Shown: positions 20,360-31,451, counted from the first letter of the stretch. The stretch: 64,000 nt of DNA from Lepidostoma basale (GCA_022606425.2 JAHDVF020000727.1:186001-250000), one strand, 5' to 3'. The notes: generated from the letters alone by a model not told the origin. Made by a program: numbers and translations.

Positions 20360-20880
20360 AGAATGGACACCACTAGACTTCCCTATATTGCACTACACAA
20401 TCAGCTTCAATCAAAGACTATTATGAATTTCCTGGAGAGACCACATTACAAATGAGGAGGTTCCCCAAAGAATCGAAGGAGGAAGGCACCTGCTCAGGAC
20501 CTTGTCCGAAAGACGTGCAAGATGAATCGGCCATGTAATACGACAAGAAGGCCTCTTGCATGCTATAATGGAGGGTATGACCGAGGTGACAAACTCTAGG
20601 GGACTCCCACGGCGAGAGTACCCGAAGGACCTGTTGATGGACGTGCGCTGCTCATCATATGCAGATTTCAAAAGAGCCGCACAAGACAAGGAAGAATAGA
20701 AAAAAATTCTGCAAACCTATCCCAGGATTGAAACCAGAGAGAGAGAGAGAGAATCAGCTTCACAGGACTTCTCCTCGTGGAAAAAATCCTAAAATTTGGA
20801 AGGATAACTGGGAATCCACATCACAGGAGGTGTAACCTTCTGGAAAACAGAGTATATAACGATCTTCGAGGCAAGTGGCA
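20360..20880 (+). repeat. Dispersed repeat D, split by a LINE
   Basis: CACCACTAGACTTCCCTATA and ACATCACAGGAGGTGTAACC (either side of 20410-20751) resemble ACACCAGACTTCCCAATATC and ACCTCACAGGAAGAGCAACT at 34427-34560, and ACATCTCACAGGAAGAGTTA at 39630. Family identity is unknown. Confidence 0.5.
20410..20751 (+). pseudogene. 5'-truncated LINE with 11-bp target duplication
   Basis: Encodes DHITNEEVPQRIEGGRHLLR, then RRARWIGHVIRQEGLLHAIM, EGMTEVTNSRGLPRREYPKD and SSYADFKRAAQDKEE-stop. This is the far C-terminal region typical of CR1/RTE-like RT proteins (RARWIGH and GxPRxEY blocks). The 3' tail is (GA)n. Perfect duplications AATCAGCTTCA lie at 20399-20409 and 20752-20762. The fragment is about 340 bp and largely in frame, which suggests a fairly recent insertion. 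Confidence 0.88.
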
Positions 20881-21046
20881 AGATCTATGACTGCCACACC
20901 GAAAGTTGCAGGTTCAATAGCGGCAATAACAGCGTGATTCTCACTCTTCCTTTGGTCTGATTAGCTACCTATCCTATGTTATAAGAATATACCTATTCAA
21001 CATATTTGGCACGCTCTAATAATGTAAAAAGCTATTCAACAAAATA
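20868..21046 (+). mobile_element. SINE1 copy, diverged
   Basis: Head CGATCTTCGAGGCAAGTGGC with damaged box A, box B-like AGGTTCAATAGCGGC, a body with TTTGGTCTGATTAGCTACCT, and the end AAAAAGCTATTCAACAAAA. More diverged than the other copies. Confidence 0.7.
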
Positions 21047-21504
21047 AGCATATCGCAAGGAAGAAGAATGAGATATTTACGACTAAAAATATATGTGTTT
21101 AAAACAGAAAAAAATTGAAAATGTGTCAACGATTAAATTAAGCCAATATGTTTCAAGTCCGCCCCTGCGCCTCGTGGCATGCTAGATAAATAAGTAAGTA
21201 AATTAATCAGATCGAGATGTTTCGGTTAAGAGACTTCCTGAATAACGCTAATAAAGTTCCACGGCTGAAGAGCTACAATCTACAAATCGAATCCTAGTAA
21301 TTCGTTTATTAACAATAAAATATGAGCAAATACGCTTTCCCGGGAGTTCCGTAATCCCGAAGACATGTCCCCGTAATATAATGACGCGGAGATAAAATTA
21401 CAAACGAAAATCGGCCTGGAGACAGCTGAAAGAATTTAATAACTAAATCTATGGGATCGGTTCTCGACTGCCTGATACAATAATCAATTTCTTTCCTGTA
21501 TCGA
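21047..21504. other. Unique sequence, no feature seen
   Basis: The frame at 21309-21584 (minus) partly overlaps the following MITE and has no recognisable content. Confidence 0.5.
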
Positions 21505-21789
21505 TTAACCCCCGTTGTGCGGCTGACTACATTTGCAGTCCAAATAAATTGTCTCAAAGGTGGCTGACTACATTTACAGTCCAAAAAATGGTCTCAAAGT
21601 GGGGCTGACTACATTACACATATATTAATGTATTAAATATATATTCTCATTACAGTTTATTAATACTAAATTGTAGGTAATATAATGATGCACTTTAACA
21701 AGCTATCTGAGCGGCAAATGTCAAAATGCCATCGTTCAAGACCATTTCTTTTGGACTCCAAATATAGATAGCCGCACAATAGGGGTTAA
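21505..21789. mobile_element. piggyBac-type MITE (TTAA-flanked)
   Basis: Bounded by TTAA on both sides (21505-21508 and 21786-21789). Terminal inverted repeats start CCCCCGTTGTGCGGCTGACT at the left and CCCCTATTGTGCGGCTATCT at the right (reversed). C-rich ends next to TTAA are the piggyBac pattern. The left end holds about 2.5 tandem copies of a 42-bp unit starting GGCTGACTACATTTGCAGTC. No coding frame. A related left end lies at 60669. Confidence 0.85.
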
Positions 21790-21869
21790 GCCAGTACAAC
21801 ACAAAATAAAATCAATGTACATGGTATACTCATTGGGGCTTTAACGATATTGCCAAGCTCCGTGGTCAA

Positions 21870-22042
21870 AAAGTTGTATATAAGCAGTGTGAGTGGTAAG
21901 AGAAATCGTGGGCGACCAAATAAAACATGGCATGGCCATATTAATAATTTATTTTAAAAGGTTACATTCGAAATCAGAGAAATCGGCAAGCGTGAATGTT
22001 ACGATATATGAAGATCCGGGAAACTGTGTGATGGTTTGTTAG
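21870..22042 (+). pseudogene. Family A LINE 3' fragment
   Basis: Encodes VKKLYISSVSGKRNRGRPNK, TWHGHINNL and EIREIGKRECYDI-like remnants, then GTGTGATGGTTTGTTAGTTA with a short (TTAG)n tail. Confidence 0.7.
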
Positions 22043-22049
22043 TTAGTAA

Positions 22050-22300
22050 GTTATTTAACAATCCCATGATTTTATTGAAATCTCTTGACGGAAGTTCATT
22101 GCAAATAAAAATTAAACGAAGCGGTTTTTTTAATAACTACATCACACTTTTGTCTTTATTTCGACAGCGACTAGTTTCGCCAGACTGGTCTGTCTATATC
22201 AGTTGTCGACCAGGCTGCAATGCCAGCTAACCTGGTGAAACCGGTTGCTGTCGAAATAAAGACAAAAGTGGAAGTAGTTAATAATTTTTTATAACTATTA
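22050..22300. repeat. Hammerhead-type repeat, family C (inverted pair)
   Basis: The left half contains TTGTCTTTATTTCGACAGCG then ACTAGTTTCGCC. The right half contains GGTGAAACCGGTTGCTGTCG then AAATAAAGACAAAAGTGGAA. They are opposed around about 22190. GAAAC and the ACCGGT stem III palindrome are kept on the right, but no CTGANGA box is recognisable. The left tail (TGAAATCTCTTGACGGAAGT) marks family C. Confidence 0.65.
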
Positions 22301-22317
22301 CCCATATTTCATATTTA

Positions 22318-22375
22318 CTAAACTAAGTTACCCATCACAAAGGGGTAGGCAGAAAGAATTAACCGCCACACCGTT
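22318..22375 (-). repeat. Family A LINE 3' terminal fragment
   Basis: Minus-strand remnant of about 55 bp: TTACCCATCACAAAGGGGTA followed by GGCAGAAAGAATTAACCGCC. Confidence 0.6.
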
Positions 22376-23100
22376 CAAAACCAGGAACAATCACAAAACA
22401 ATAAAAACGTGAATAATATATCTGAAATATCTCAAACATTTTAAAAACCTGAGTTTCAAATTGTTCGAAATGAAAATTTAAACGTGCATTTAGCAAATTC
22501 ATTAGAAATTTAACAGACCATAAAAAATGGCATTATTTTGTCGTTTCTTTGGACAGTACCGCTATCATGTCAAGGCAAATATTAGCCGAGACGTCATGTG
22601 AATAATGAGTCTGTGAGAGTATGTGAGGTCACGCTCCTCTCCCAGGCGGGACCAAGCTCAGGAAGAGATGACGACCTATTAAAAGGTACGGGCCGGTAAT
22701 TTATGCGCTCCGAGGTATGTTATTAGCAGACTTAAATCTGTGGAGAATGGCTGGCATTCGGTGCCGTAGACGGTCGCGCCGGATGACACTTTTGGGGAAC
22801 GACATTAAGGACGCTTCAATCCACGAAGAAAAGGTGCATATTCAAAAAAAAAAAATTCAGCAAATAAAAACTGATTTATATTTTCACACAAAACATGAAA
22901 AATTAGCTGATCAAACAAGTATTATACAAAGGCATTTTAAGTAAATGAAAATGTCATAATTTAATCTTTTAAATAATTTATTAATTTTAAGTTTATTTAG
23001 TTTCAAATGCTACCAACTTTGGTAGTCAAATACTTGTGATAAAAATAATAATATATATTTAAATGTTAAGTTTCTACATACTTTGTAGAAACGAAGAGTT
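22376..23100. other. Unique sequence with G+C-richer island
   Basis: The part 22550-22830 is G+C-richer (CGGTCGCGCCGGATGACACT) and not repeated in the window. The 75-codon frame at 22717 is Arg-rich and unrecognised. Confidence 0.45.
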
Positions 23101-23106
23101 CAAACC

Positions 23107-23205
23107 TGTTCCAAGTGGCGCAGGAAAGAGATGCCTTTGCTGCAGTGATTGCCAACGTTGCCGTTGGGGGGACCTTACACGGTACCGAAAGAAGAAGATT
23201 TTCAA
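23107..23205 (+). pseudogene. LINE E terminal fragment
   Basis: Encodes FQVAQERDAFAAVIANV, then a GGTLHGTERRR end with AAGAAGAAG-type tail. The VIANV and GGT-HG blocks match the minus-strand copy at 36005-36470, so both belong to one LINE family ending in (GAA)n. Confidence 0.7.
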
Positions 23206-24487
23206 GGTGCCGTTCTCGTGAAGGGTAAATAATTGATGAGAGAATATTATAATAGAAAACTCTTATACATTAGAAGAAGAAAAAATCAATCATATTGCAT
23301 CAAATTCAATATGTAATGAACCTGTTTAAACATGGTTCAAGTGGTCAAATAAAGAATAGCTTTTTTTCATTGAAAGCTAAAAACAATATCCTTAAGGAGG
23401 TCACTAAGTGTTCGCAAACAAAAAGACAACAGTTCACTAAATTTAGAATATGTGGAAACCACAAGGAAGACATATGTGTCGTTAATGATTAACAATGATT
23501 CAAGAAAAATAATAAATTAGGAATATCAAGACAACAAATAGAATGCAATTTCTTCGAAAAACGTTTATCGGTGCAATCACAAAAATGTAACTAGGTCTTT
23601 CTGCAACTTGTGTCCTATTTTTGAATATATGTGAAAAATCTGTAAGGCACCGTTGACTACTCATGAACCAGTAAGCCTAAGCTCGCGTACACAGTTTTAT
23701 CATCCCAGTACGCCACCAGATTAATCTGTCTCTTTTTATCTCCCGTTTACAGGAAAACCGCCGCCATTACAATGAATTCAAATAAACGACGGCAATTTGA
23801 AGGGAACAAAAAATAGCGCGAATGAGGCGAGAGAAAACACGGCCATTATTATTATTTGCCCGGGTAGGTAAATAAAGGAGAATATCTCGAATAAACGATG
23901 ACATGAACGTAAATACAACGGTGAAAAGTGTTGCTCGCCATTTTGTAGAGCTTCCAACAATGGCCGTCAGGTGCAGCCGGCGCCACACCGCCATAGTTAG
24001 AGTATATTGTGGTAACTTCGTGATATTTAGCTTGTTATAACGTAATAAGCACAATTGGTATATTTGGAAACAATACGTTTTTATGAAAGGACATCAAGAA
24101 AATAATGATGGATTTTCTCTCAAATAGAAGAAGAGTTATTTAAAAATACTGAAAATAATGTGAAGAAATGGATAATTAAACAAACAGAATGATTTTTTTT
24201 TATATTTACATAAGATATTATCGTAGAAAACTTTTGCCATTTAGATATATGAAAATGAAAATATTGCTTTTTTTCTTTTATAATGTAATATTTTAGATCA
24301 AGGTAATTCTTTAAACAATTTTTAACATTCATTAGTTTCTATTATATTAACTCTGATGGTGTTTACCTTAATGATATTATTTCTTATTATGAAAGTTTGT
24401 TACTGTATTTTGCATTAAAATGTTAGCTGACTGAGGCAAGCTCTTTACTATAATAGTGTATCTCTTCTATATACGCCATACTTTGTG
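23206..24487. other. Unique sequence, no gene recognised
   Basis: The part 23750-24010 is G+C-richer and contains GGCCATTATTATTATTTGCC and CAGCCGGCGCCACACCGCCA. Overlapping small frames here are not convincing. The remainder is A+T-rich. Confidence 0.45.
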
Positions 24488-24712
24488 TTGTTATGATGGT
24501 TTATTTCTCTTTTTCTTTTTTATATAATTTACATATACAACACTTACACTGTCAGATCATGTAAATAATTTTATAATATTCTTTAAAATGTATCTATACT
24601 GAAGAAGGACTGTTTGTCCGAAACATGTTTATGTAATTTTATTTTTTTAATATAAGTGTTGTATATACAAAGTATATAAAAAAGAAAAAGAGAAATATAA
24701 TAGTGTAACAAG
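24488..24712. mobile_element. Penelope-type repeat, imperfect palindrome
   Basis: The left arm (TTTATTTCTCTTTTTCTTTT, then TACAACACTTACAC) is mirrored by the right arm (AGTGTTGTATATACAAAGT, then AAAAAAGAAAAAGAGAAATA). The right arm keeps a hammerhead motif. The left arm seems to have lost it (TCAGATCATGTAAATAATTT at that place). Same family as 44072-44302. Confidence 0.75.
24599..24629 (+). ncRNA. Hammerhead ribozyme motif
   Basis: Reads CTGAAGA, A, GGAC-TGTTT-GTCC, GAAAC, ATGTT. The boxes are canonical and stem II is a perfect 4-bp stem. The cleavage triplet is GTT instead of the preferred GTC. Stem III is the palindrome ACATGT. Confidence 0.78.
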
Positions 24713-25214
24713 TCTGTTATTTTATTAAATGTCTTAACTTTAAAATGGTATAATTAGTCATTATAATAATGTGTCTATCGTTCAGGGTATTTGAACTATT
24801 TTGAACAAGATTCTTTGTGAAAAAAATGTTTGTTTCAAAAATAATATAATATTAGATACGAAATCAGTTCAATCAGTCACCCGACCCATCTTTTACTTTT
24901 ATGAATAGTGTATTTTTTATTAATAAATAACCAACCACCAATAAATAACTACAACAAAATATAACCGACTAAGGTTATATCACGAAGATAGCTGAGTTTA
25001 TTCTATAAGTATGAGGTTCCGTGAGTCTCGAGTGAAATAAGCGAATGCAATTGTTTTTCCCGCATAATGATTAATTGGGTTTATGCAATTTACACGTATT
25101 CCACAAACATCTTGTTTTAATCATTAACGAGTTTTAAAACGTGCACTTGTTAAAAACACATTGCCATTAACAGTATGCACCAAACGTTTGAAGTTTTTAT
25201 ATTCTTCTTTATTC
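24713..25214. other. A+T-rich sequence, no feature seen
   Basis: No repeat or gene recognised. Confidence 0.5.
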
Positions 25215-25440
25215 GCTCTCCTCGTGACTTGGGTCGTATCCACTGCATACACTCTCAACCATGGCTTGCCATGTCATCTGATCAGTCCAACAGTCAGTAG
25301 CTATTAAGAGTTCTATTTGCGCCCTGATTTGATCAGACCAGTGATATAGTGCCCCTCATTGTGGTCGCATTTCCTCTACTTTGCCCTCTATAACCTCAAA
25401 AAGTTCATAATAATACGCTGCGTAGAAGTTATAATATATT
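25215..25440 (-). pseudogene. LINE RT C-terminal fragment
   Basis: The minus strand encodes EGKVEEMRPQ*GALYHWSDQ, IRAQIELLIATDCWTDQ and MTWQAMVESVCSGYDPSHEE-stop, with one internal stop. The WSDQI and final ESVCSxxDP pattern is typical of CR1/RTE-like C-termini. The 3' tail is AAAGAAGAA. Confidence 0.7.
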
Positions 25441-25511
25441 ATGTTTTTCAATGTCAATTTCTTCTCCAATGAAGAATGGATGACTCAAAATGTGTGTTCC
25501 TGTTAATTTGT

Positions 25512-25690
25512 ATGATGAAAAGACGATTCTGGAAAGACCACTTTGAGAGGATGTATCCTGCGAGGATTCCTAAGAACGTGGTGCACGAGACTCCAGATAG
25601 CAGATGATCACCAGAATGATCACTAAAAAGATGGAGCGAATATTTAACATGTTCATCACACGAACCTGAAATGTTTTATGGGTCAAAAGT
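25512..25690 (+). pseudogene. LINE RT C-terminal fragment
   Basis: Encodes RRFWKDHFERMYPARIPKNV, then VHETPDSR*SPE*SLKRWSE. The RRFWxDHxERM and GxPLKRWSE pattern (here with two stops) belongs to the same kind of LINE end as 34850-35060. Confidence 0.65.
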
Positions 25691-26555
25691 TGAGTAAATC
25701 AACAGCTACATCATTTCTTCTTCCCTTTTCAAATAGTTTTGCAGAAGCGACTTATCCGTGTAAATAAAAATAATATCAAACTTTGTTTTTTTTATATTCC
25801 TGGAGGGCTTCGTTCCATTTATTAGACCAGTTCCTGCGTAAGTACGCTAATAAGTGAAGTTTCCCCTACAACACTAGTAGAATGCTTTAGAAGCAGTCCA
25901 GTTTTCCTCGATCCAACAATACTTTTGCATTTCCAACTCGCGGAAAAGAAAAAACTATCATCGTTCTATCACGCTTTTCCTTCAATTCAGTCAATACAAA
26001 CTTTTAAAATACAATAAAAAAAACAATCTTTCGATTTGGAGGAAAGAACTAAAAAGCTCAAAGTTTAAACATTTTGAGCGCGATACGTACTACAAATAAA
26101 GAAAATATTTCCTTAAAGCTTTTATTCAAAATCCTTGTACAGCGCTCAAAGTTTAAGCAAACGAATAATTTATATTATGTTAACAAACAGATTTATTTTA
26201 ATTCTTCTTATTTATCGTAGTTTTTATCATTTCAAATATTTTTTCACTCATTTCTTAATAATGTTAGTTCTTACATTTTTTGTTTACGCTCAAACTTATC
26301 ACAATCTTAAAATATATATAAGTTTTGTATAAGATACTTTGTTGTGAATATAAATACGTATAAACTACGCTAATATGCATGAAATTTGGATGATATAATA
26401 TATTTATTGTTTCTTAAACAATATTTGAAAATCTATATTACATTTTTAAATTTAATTAGCTTGTATATTTTTAAAAGGTGTAATGTGAAATAAAATTCAT
26501 TCAGTAATAATAACAAATAAAAAATTTAAAAATATACTCTTCACTATTTACTCAG
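25691..26555. other. Unique sequence, A+T-rich
   Basis: No repeat seen. The 65-codon frame at 26135 is hydrophobic and compositional (A+T-rich), with no other support as a gene. Confidence 0.5.
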
Positions 26556-26559
26556 GATT

Positions 26560-26640
26560 AATCTCTACACTGTTGGATATAGGCCTCTTCGAAACCTTCG
26601 TCTTTCTAACCCACTATTTACCAGTTATTGAGGCTACAGA
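26560..26640 (-). repeat. Probable RTE-like LINE 3' end
   Basis: The minus strand reads GGCCTATATCCAACAGTGTA, resembling the conserved EAYIQQWM-type end seen at 7700 and 27320. Very short and damaged. Confidence 0.45.
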
Positions 26641-26739
26641 TTTTTTATTTTCCGAAAATTCTCCATTTGATTAATTTGGGTATCCACTTACTGCAATCTT
26701 GTCTCGCTGTGTATCGTACCCATATCAACTTTAATGTCG

Positions 26740-27225
26740 CTGTAAGATCCATGATTTAAACAACTCCAGATTTTTCGTCTTACTTATGATGTACTCGTAT
26801 ATGGAAGAGCAAACGAACGATGAAAGTATAACAAATGCAGTTGAAATGAGATCTCCATATGAGATCGCTAAATCTGTATATGTTAGAGTATCAATGCAAT
26901 TATAAGAAGTGAATGAAAGTGTTAATGACGAAAAAATGAAAGGATCATTAAGATGGTTTAAACACATGAAAAGAATGCTTGAAGAAAGAATTGTAAGAAA
27001 TAATATGTAAGCTACTTAAATTGAATTATAAATAAAGGTAGAAGAAAACGTGGCACGATCAAATCAATCATATATTAAATCTCGACCACACGGGTAGTCG
27101 GTAATCAATGTGCGTGCATAACACGATATATGAATGTTGAGGAATCGAGAGAAGTATGTCAGGAGAGAACAGTCCATTTTTTTCTGTCTAACGCTTCATG
27201 GAGACGACCTGATGTTTAGTTAGTT
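26740..27225 (+). pseudogene. Family A LINE fragment
   Basis: Broken frames encode SLTYDVLVYGRANERW-like, NAVEMRSPYEIAKSVYVRVS, KGSLRWFKHMKRM, RRKRGTIKSII-like and HDIYEC*GIERSMSGE. It ends TTTAGTTAGTTG, a short (TTAG)n tail. One of the longer copies. Confidence 0.75.
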
Positions 27226-27309
27226 GATTTTTGGTTAAATTATAATATACGCAAAGGCGAAACAAATTTGTAATAAGTATTTACATTTTTATACAATATC
27301 TTCTTCCTA

Positions 27310-27740
27310 GCCTTCCCTCTACTGCTGGATGTAGGGCTCTTCTATATGTCTCCATTTTTCTCTATCCTGTGCCGCTTCAATTCGCTTTTCCCGGCGACCA
27401 CAACAATATCGTCGGCCCATCTCTTCTGTGGCCGACCGACAACCCTTTGTTTTCCCATGGCCTCCACTTTAAGAATTTGGGAGTCCATCTTGAACTTGGC
27501 TATCTGGCTACGTGTCCTGCCCATTGCCATTTCAATTTTGCCATCCGATCCATGATATCGGCGACTTTTGTTCGGCGTCTGATTTCTGTATTTTTTAATT
27601 CTATCACTCAGACTTATGCCCAACATTTGCCGCTCCATGTATCGTTGCGCGCATTTCAATTTGTGGACAGTATTTATGGTCAGGGACATTGTTTCCAAAC
27701 CATATGTCATCACAGGCAATACATAAACCAAAAATCATTG
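27310..27740 (-). pseudogene. RTE-type LINE, 3' part
   Basis: A minus-strand open stretch encodes VLPVMTYGLETMSLTI, VHKLKCAQRYMERQMLGIS, then after a frame change MAMGRTRSQIAKF-like and VVGRPQKRWADDIVVVAG. It matches block by block the C-terminus of the RTE at 6306-7736 (VLPVMTYGAETWTLT, KVAQRAMERAMLGIT, VGRPPARWTDDL). It is 5'-truncated just before VLPVMTYG and carries frameshifts. The 3' end reads GAGCCCTACATCCAGCAGTA, then a GAAGAA tail. Confidence 0.88.
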
Positions 27741-27744
27741 TAAA

Positions 27745-28295
27745 ACCCGATTAAACCATTGCGTTTTCATTATAATTTATAATGGATATTACACAATAAA
27801 ATCACAACCATCAATTAATTTTTTATGTATTGTATATATTTCTAAAGTGTTTATGTTTCTTCATTGCATATGTCACAGTTATTAAATTCGATCCGCACAG
27901 ATATAACATTCGCGACAGAAAAGATAAGACAACGGACATATTGTGGTTTCGCTCATTAGACGTAGGCAATAAAGCAAAATCGTTAATAATGAAACAAAGT
28001 ATGATCTAGCGGCCATAAAATGGCTTCGCCTTCGTCTTTGCTATAAGGTAACAACAGTTACAGAGAACGCCGTAAGCCAGGTTACATGCAATCGGGAACA
28101 AAGTGAGTTGCGAGCTTTGAGCTTAAATACAGCTTGTACACATACGAAAGGTCATAAACATAAAATATTTTATGAACCTCAATGCACAAACCTTTTATAT
28201 TTTAGCGCACTAATTTCTTGATGCGCATTCACTCAAATAATGATTACTAAAAAACTTGTTATTAACTAAATAGTCAATTTTTTTGGCCGAAACAC
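27745..28295. other. Unique sequence with G+C-richer island
   Basis: The part 27890-28130 is richer in G+C. Not repeated in the window; no frame recognised. Confidence 0.45.
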
Positions 28296-28299
28296 TATG

Positions 28300-28415
28300 A
28301 TATTTTAACATTTTAAAACTGTTAATTCAAAAACTTTGTTTTATATCACAAATTGTATTTATTTTACTTTACGACAGCTGTTTCATCAACCAATGTTGAC
28401 ATCATCAGGTGTTCT
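28300..28415 (-). mobile_element. Penelope-type repeat, single arm
   Basis: Matches the left arm of the 16.3-kb palindrome: AAAACTGTTAATTCAAAAAC, CTTTGTTTTATATCAC, ACAGCTGTTTCATCAAC and CATCATCAGGTGTT. The opposing arm is missing. Confidence 0.8.
28373..28408 (-). ncRNA. Hammerhead ribozyme motif
   Basis: The minus strand reads CTGATGA, T, GTCAAC-ATTG-GTTGAT, GAAAC, AGCTGTC. Core canonical; the basal stem II pair is G-U. Confidence 0.8.
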
Positions 28416-28474
28416 AAAAATATATATCAAATGTAAAATTTTGGTAATTTTTCGAATCTTTGTGTATTTGTTCG

Positions 28475-28572
28475 TCTTTGAGAAGGCATCTCCCGCGCAC
28501 ACTTCGATTGCGAACGTCCACAAAATAAATCTAAAAATGTACATATGTGATGTAAAAACAATTATTTTTAAC
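28475..28572 (-). repeat. Fragment of TTAG non-autonomous element
   Basis: CATCTCCCGCGCACACTTCG and CACAAAATAAATCTAAAA are the reverse of segments in the elements at 3730 and 11958. It is followed by ACTAACTAAAC. Confidence 0.65.
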
Positions 28573-28575
28573 TAA

Positions 28576-29919
28576 CTAAACATTATGCTTATGAATTTAT
28601 GGAAATAAAATATAGAATCGAGAAAAATAAATTTAAAAAATATATATCATTTTTGGGGTTAACCCGCAACCTTTAACTTATTAAGGCCAATAGGGTTAAC
28701 AAGTACCCTACAGTTATAATTTTGCAACGACAGCATTTTATATTTAATTTTCTTTTATGATACGTCTTCATATAAAACATTAACCACTTTTGATAAACGT
28801 AAGGCGTTAATACAGTGGTATTCCATAATGACGACTTTTTTTATGAATGAAAACACTGTTCCACTTGCACTTTATTTACCTCTACATATTACGAAGGTTT
28901 CACATCTTCATCATCGGGATAATGATAAAAACCTAATTTCATATCATTCTCCCAATGTTAAATGTCGAGATAAATAATTTCAAAAGTGGGAAAAGTAGTG
29001 TTTATGGTAAATTGATCATAAACACTGACACATTGTATCGACATTAACCATTGTATGAGAAAAGAAGAAAAATTACCGTATGGTTACTGTTATTATAAGA
29101 TCGACATTTTATTGTATGCACTCTTTATTGTGATTACGTTAACCATTTTCATTTAAAATTTATTTTACTATAAAACATGCAAATAATTTTCGATATCGCA
29201 ACCGTTCAAACATTTATGTCTTACTACTATTGCAAATATTTTGCAATTCAAAACGGCGAGAAATATAGTCGTCACCTATCTCACTCGCCTCACGTGACTG
29301 CCTCGTTAACACTATTCAGTCGACTCTCAAACGAACTACCGAGAAACTGTTTTCACAATCAAACTAAGAGATGGCACTTTATTTATTTTCAAATAACGAA
29401 CTTGAAGTAATTGACAAACAATGTTTTTACGTCGAATGTTCTGGATCTCACGTCTGGTTTCCAAACACATATATTTCTTTAACAAATATAAATTTTGAAG
29501 AACTTATATATAAGATATAAAAGTAAGGCCAATTTTTATTAAATATTGAAGATAATAGCGTTTTTTGTTTGTATTTTGACCCTTTTGTGACAGTAAATTT
29601 TGAACTATTTGTTACTAACGATGTTTGTCGCTGTATTATATAATATTATATAAAAATGAATTTTATAAAGGTAGTCATAAACAAACAGTAAAACATATTC
29701 GTCAACAAAACACATTTATATCGCAGACGTTAAATAGATTCGGCAATGCTCGATCAAGAGCGAAACCGGTTAATTCTTTGATAAATAAATCTCTGGGATA
29801 ATATCGGAAAATACGAATTTTTAACAAAAAATTTAATAATTACCAGTTGTTGTTTCAGAAGTAATGAAAATTCCATATTTCTTAATAAATATGTTTGGAT
29901 ATGTCTTTATTCTAAAAGC
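28576..29919. other. Mostly unique sequence with minor GAAAC relics
   Basis: A GAAAC motif with CGATGA-like box lies on the minus strand near 28885-28920, and GAGCGAAACCGGTTAATTC at 29757-29776 has a GCTC/GAGC stem but no canonical first box. Both look like decayed ribozyme repeats. The rest holds nothing recognised. Confidence 0.45.
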
Positions 29920-31310
29920 ATAATTTTATTGAATGGGAAATATGGCTTTGCCAAAGAATAATCCAATGTTGAAATAGATGTTTGATAATATTTTAGCAAA
30001 GCGAAACTTATCAAATATTTGTGAAATGTATACTTATATCTGTATACGAATCCTGGATTTTCACAAACTGGAAACTGAATATGGATGATCAAGGTGTTTA
30101 CAGGACTTATGACCTGTCATTGGTTGGGTTAAGCGCACGCTTTATGTAATTACAACATTCCCCATTCCACCATTGTTATTATGATCATGCATGATACATT
30201 TTTGGAAGTTGTATATATACTCCAAACATTCCACCATTGTTATTATGATCATGCATGATACATTTTTGGAAGTTGTATATATACTCCAAATCCATACCTA
30301 TCTTCACGTGTCAGTTCCAGTTAGCCATCTATGTAGATTTGATTGTACTAATTAATTTTTTTTAAGATTAATCTATACAATCCACCCACTAACGCCATCT
30401 ATGAAGAATGATTGTATTTGGAGTATATAGCCATAGAGTATATAGATTGTATTTGGAGTATATATATAACGCCATCTATGAAGAATGATTGTATTTGGAG
30501 TATGGATTTGGAGTATATATACAACTTCCAAAAATGTATCATGCATGATCATAATAACAATGGTGGAATGGGGAATGTTGTAATTACATAAAGCGTGCGC
30601 TTAACCCAACCAATGACAGGTCATAAGTCCTGTAAACACCTTGATCATCCATATTCAGTTTCCAGTTTGTTTCTTCGTCTCTATTGAGATACAATTAAAA
30701 ATTTAAATTAACCACCCACAGGTGAAAATCCAGGATTCGTATACAGATGTAAGTATACATTTCACAAATATTTGTAAATATTCTGGTCAATTCTTTGGCG
30801 TATAAAATAGGAGTGATACTCCAGGCGACTTCTAAAACAGTGCGCTAGGAGGCGGTAGCCTCTTCGCATTGTGTTAATAAAAAGTAGTTTGCTAAATGCT
30901 AAACAATCATTCTTCATAGATGGCGTTAGTGGGTGGATTGTATAGATTAATCTTAAAAAATTAATTAGTACAATCAAATCTACATAGATGGCTAACTGGA
31001 ACTGACACGTGAAGATAGGTATGGATTTGGAGTATATATATAACTTCCAAAAATGTATCATGCATGATCATAATAACAATAGTGGAATGGGGAATGTTGT
31101 AATTACATAAAGCGTGCGCTTAACCCAACCAATGACAGGTCATAAGTCCTGTAAACACCTTGATCATCCATATTCAGTTTCCAGTTTGTTTCTTCGTCTC
31201 TATTGAGATACGAAACTTATCAATCCATAAAATTGTAAAACTTCTAGAAAATATATGTTTTCATTCGAATAAATTATGAATTCCACAGTGTTATACCTAG
31301 TTTACCAAAA
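29920..31310 (+). mobile_element. Family B ribozyme-like repeat broken by a 1.2-kb insertion
   Basis: The left flank (TTTGATAATATTTTAGCAAA then GCGAAACTTATCAA) and the right flank (CGAAACTTATCAATCCATAA then AAACTTCTAGAAAATATATG) join to give a family B unit like those at 35268, 41690 and 62038. The first box is TTGATAA rather than CTGANGA. Confidence 0.7.
30015..31210. mobile_element. 1.2-kb palindrome-rich insertion with 13-bp duplications
   Basis: Flanked by perfect CGAAACTTATCAA at 30002-30014 and 31211-31223. Inside are three copies of one unit: U1 forward (about 30085-30420, with a 64-bp tandem duplication starting CATTCCACCATTGTTATTAT), U2 inverted (about 30495-30692, missing its middle) and U3 inverted (about 30898-31210, full length). 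The ends of U1 and U2 are also mirrored (CTGTATACGAATCCTGGATT near 30050; reversed near 30740). No coding frame or known terminus was found, so the class is unknown. Confidence 0.85.
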
Positions 31311-31324
31311 ATTTAACATCCAAA

Positions 31325-31447
31325 AATTACTAACCATCACGCCATCTCCCCGAACGGGTAGGAACAAAGAATAGACCGCAACATTGTTCTCTTCTGACAT
31401 ACTTATCTTGTTTCATCAATATTAATAGATTGTGTCATGTGTAGGTA
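31325..31447 (-). repeat. Family A LINE 3' fragment
   Basis: Minus-strand family A end (CCATCACGCCATCTCCCCGA) and part of the C-terminal coding region. It lies in tandem with the longer copy that starts at 31452. Confidence 0.75.
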
Positions 31448-31451
31448 GGTA

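Noticed and set aside
28885..28920. Hammerhead ribozyme on the minus strand
   Set aside because: A GAAAC and a CGATGA-like box are present, but no paired stem II could be drawn.
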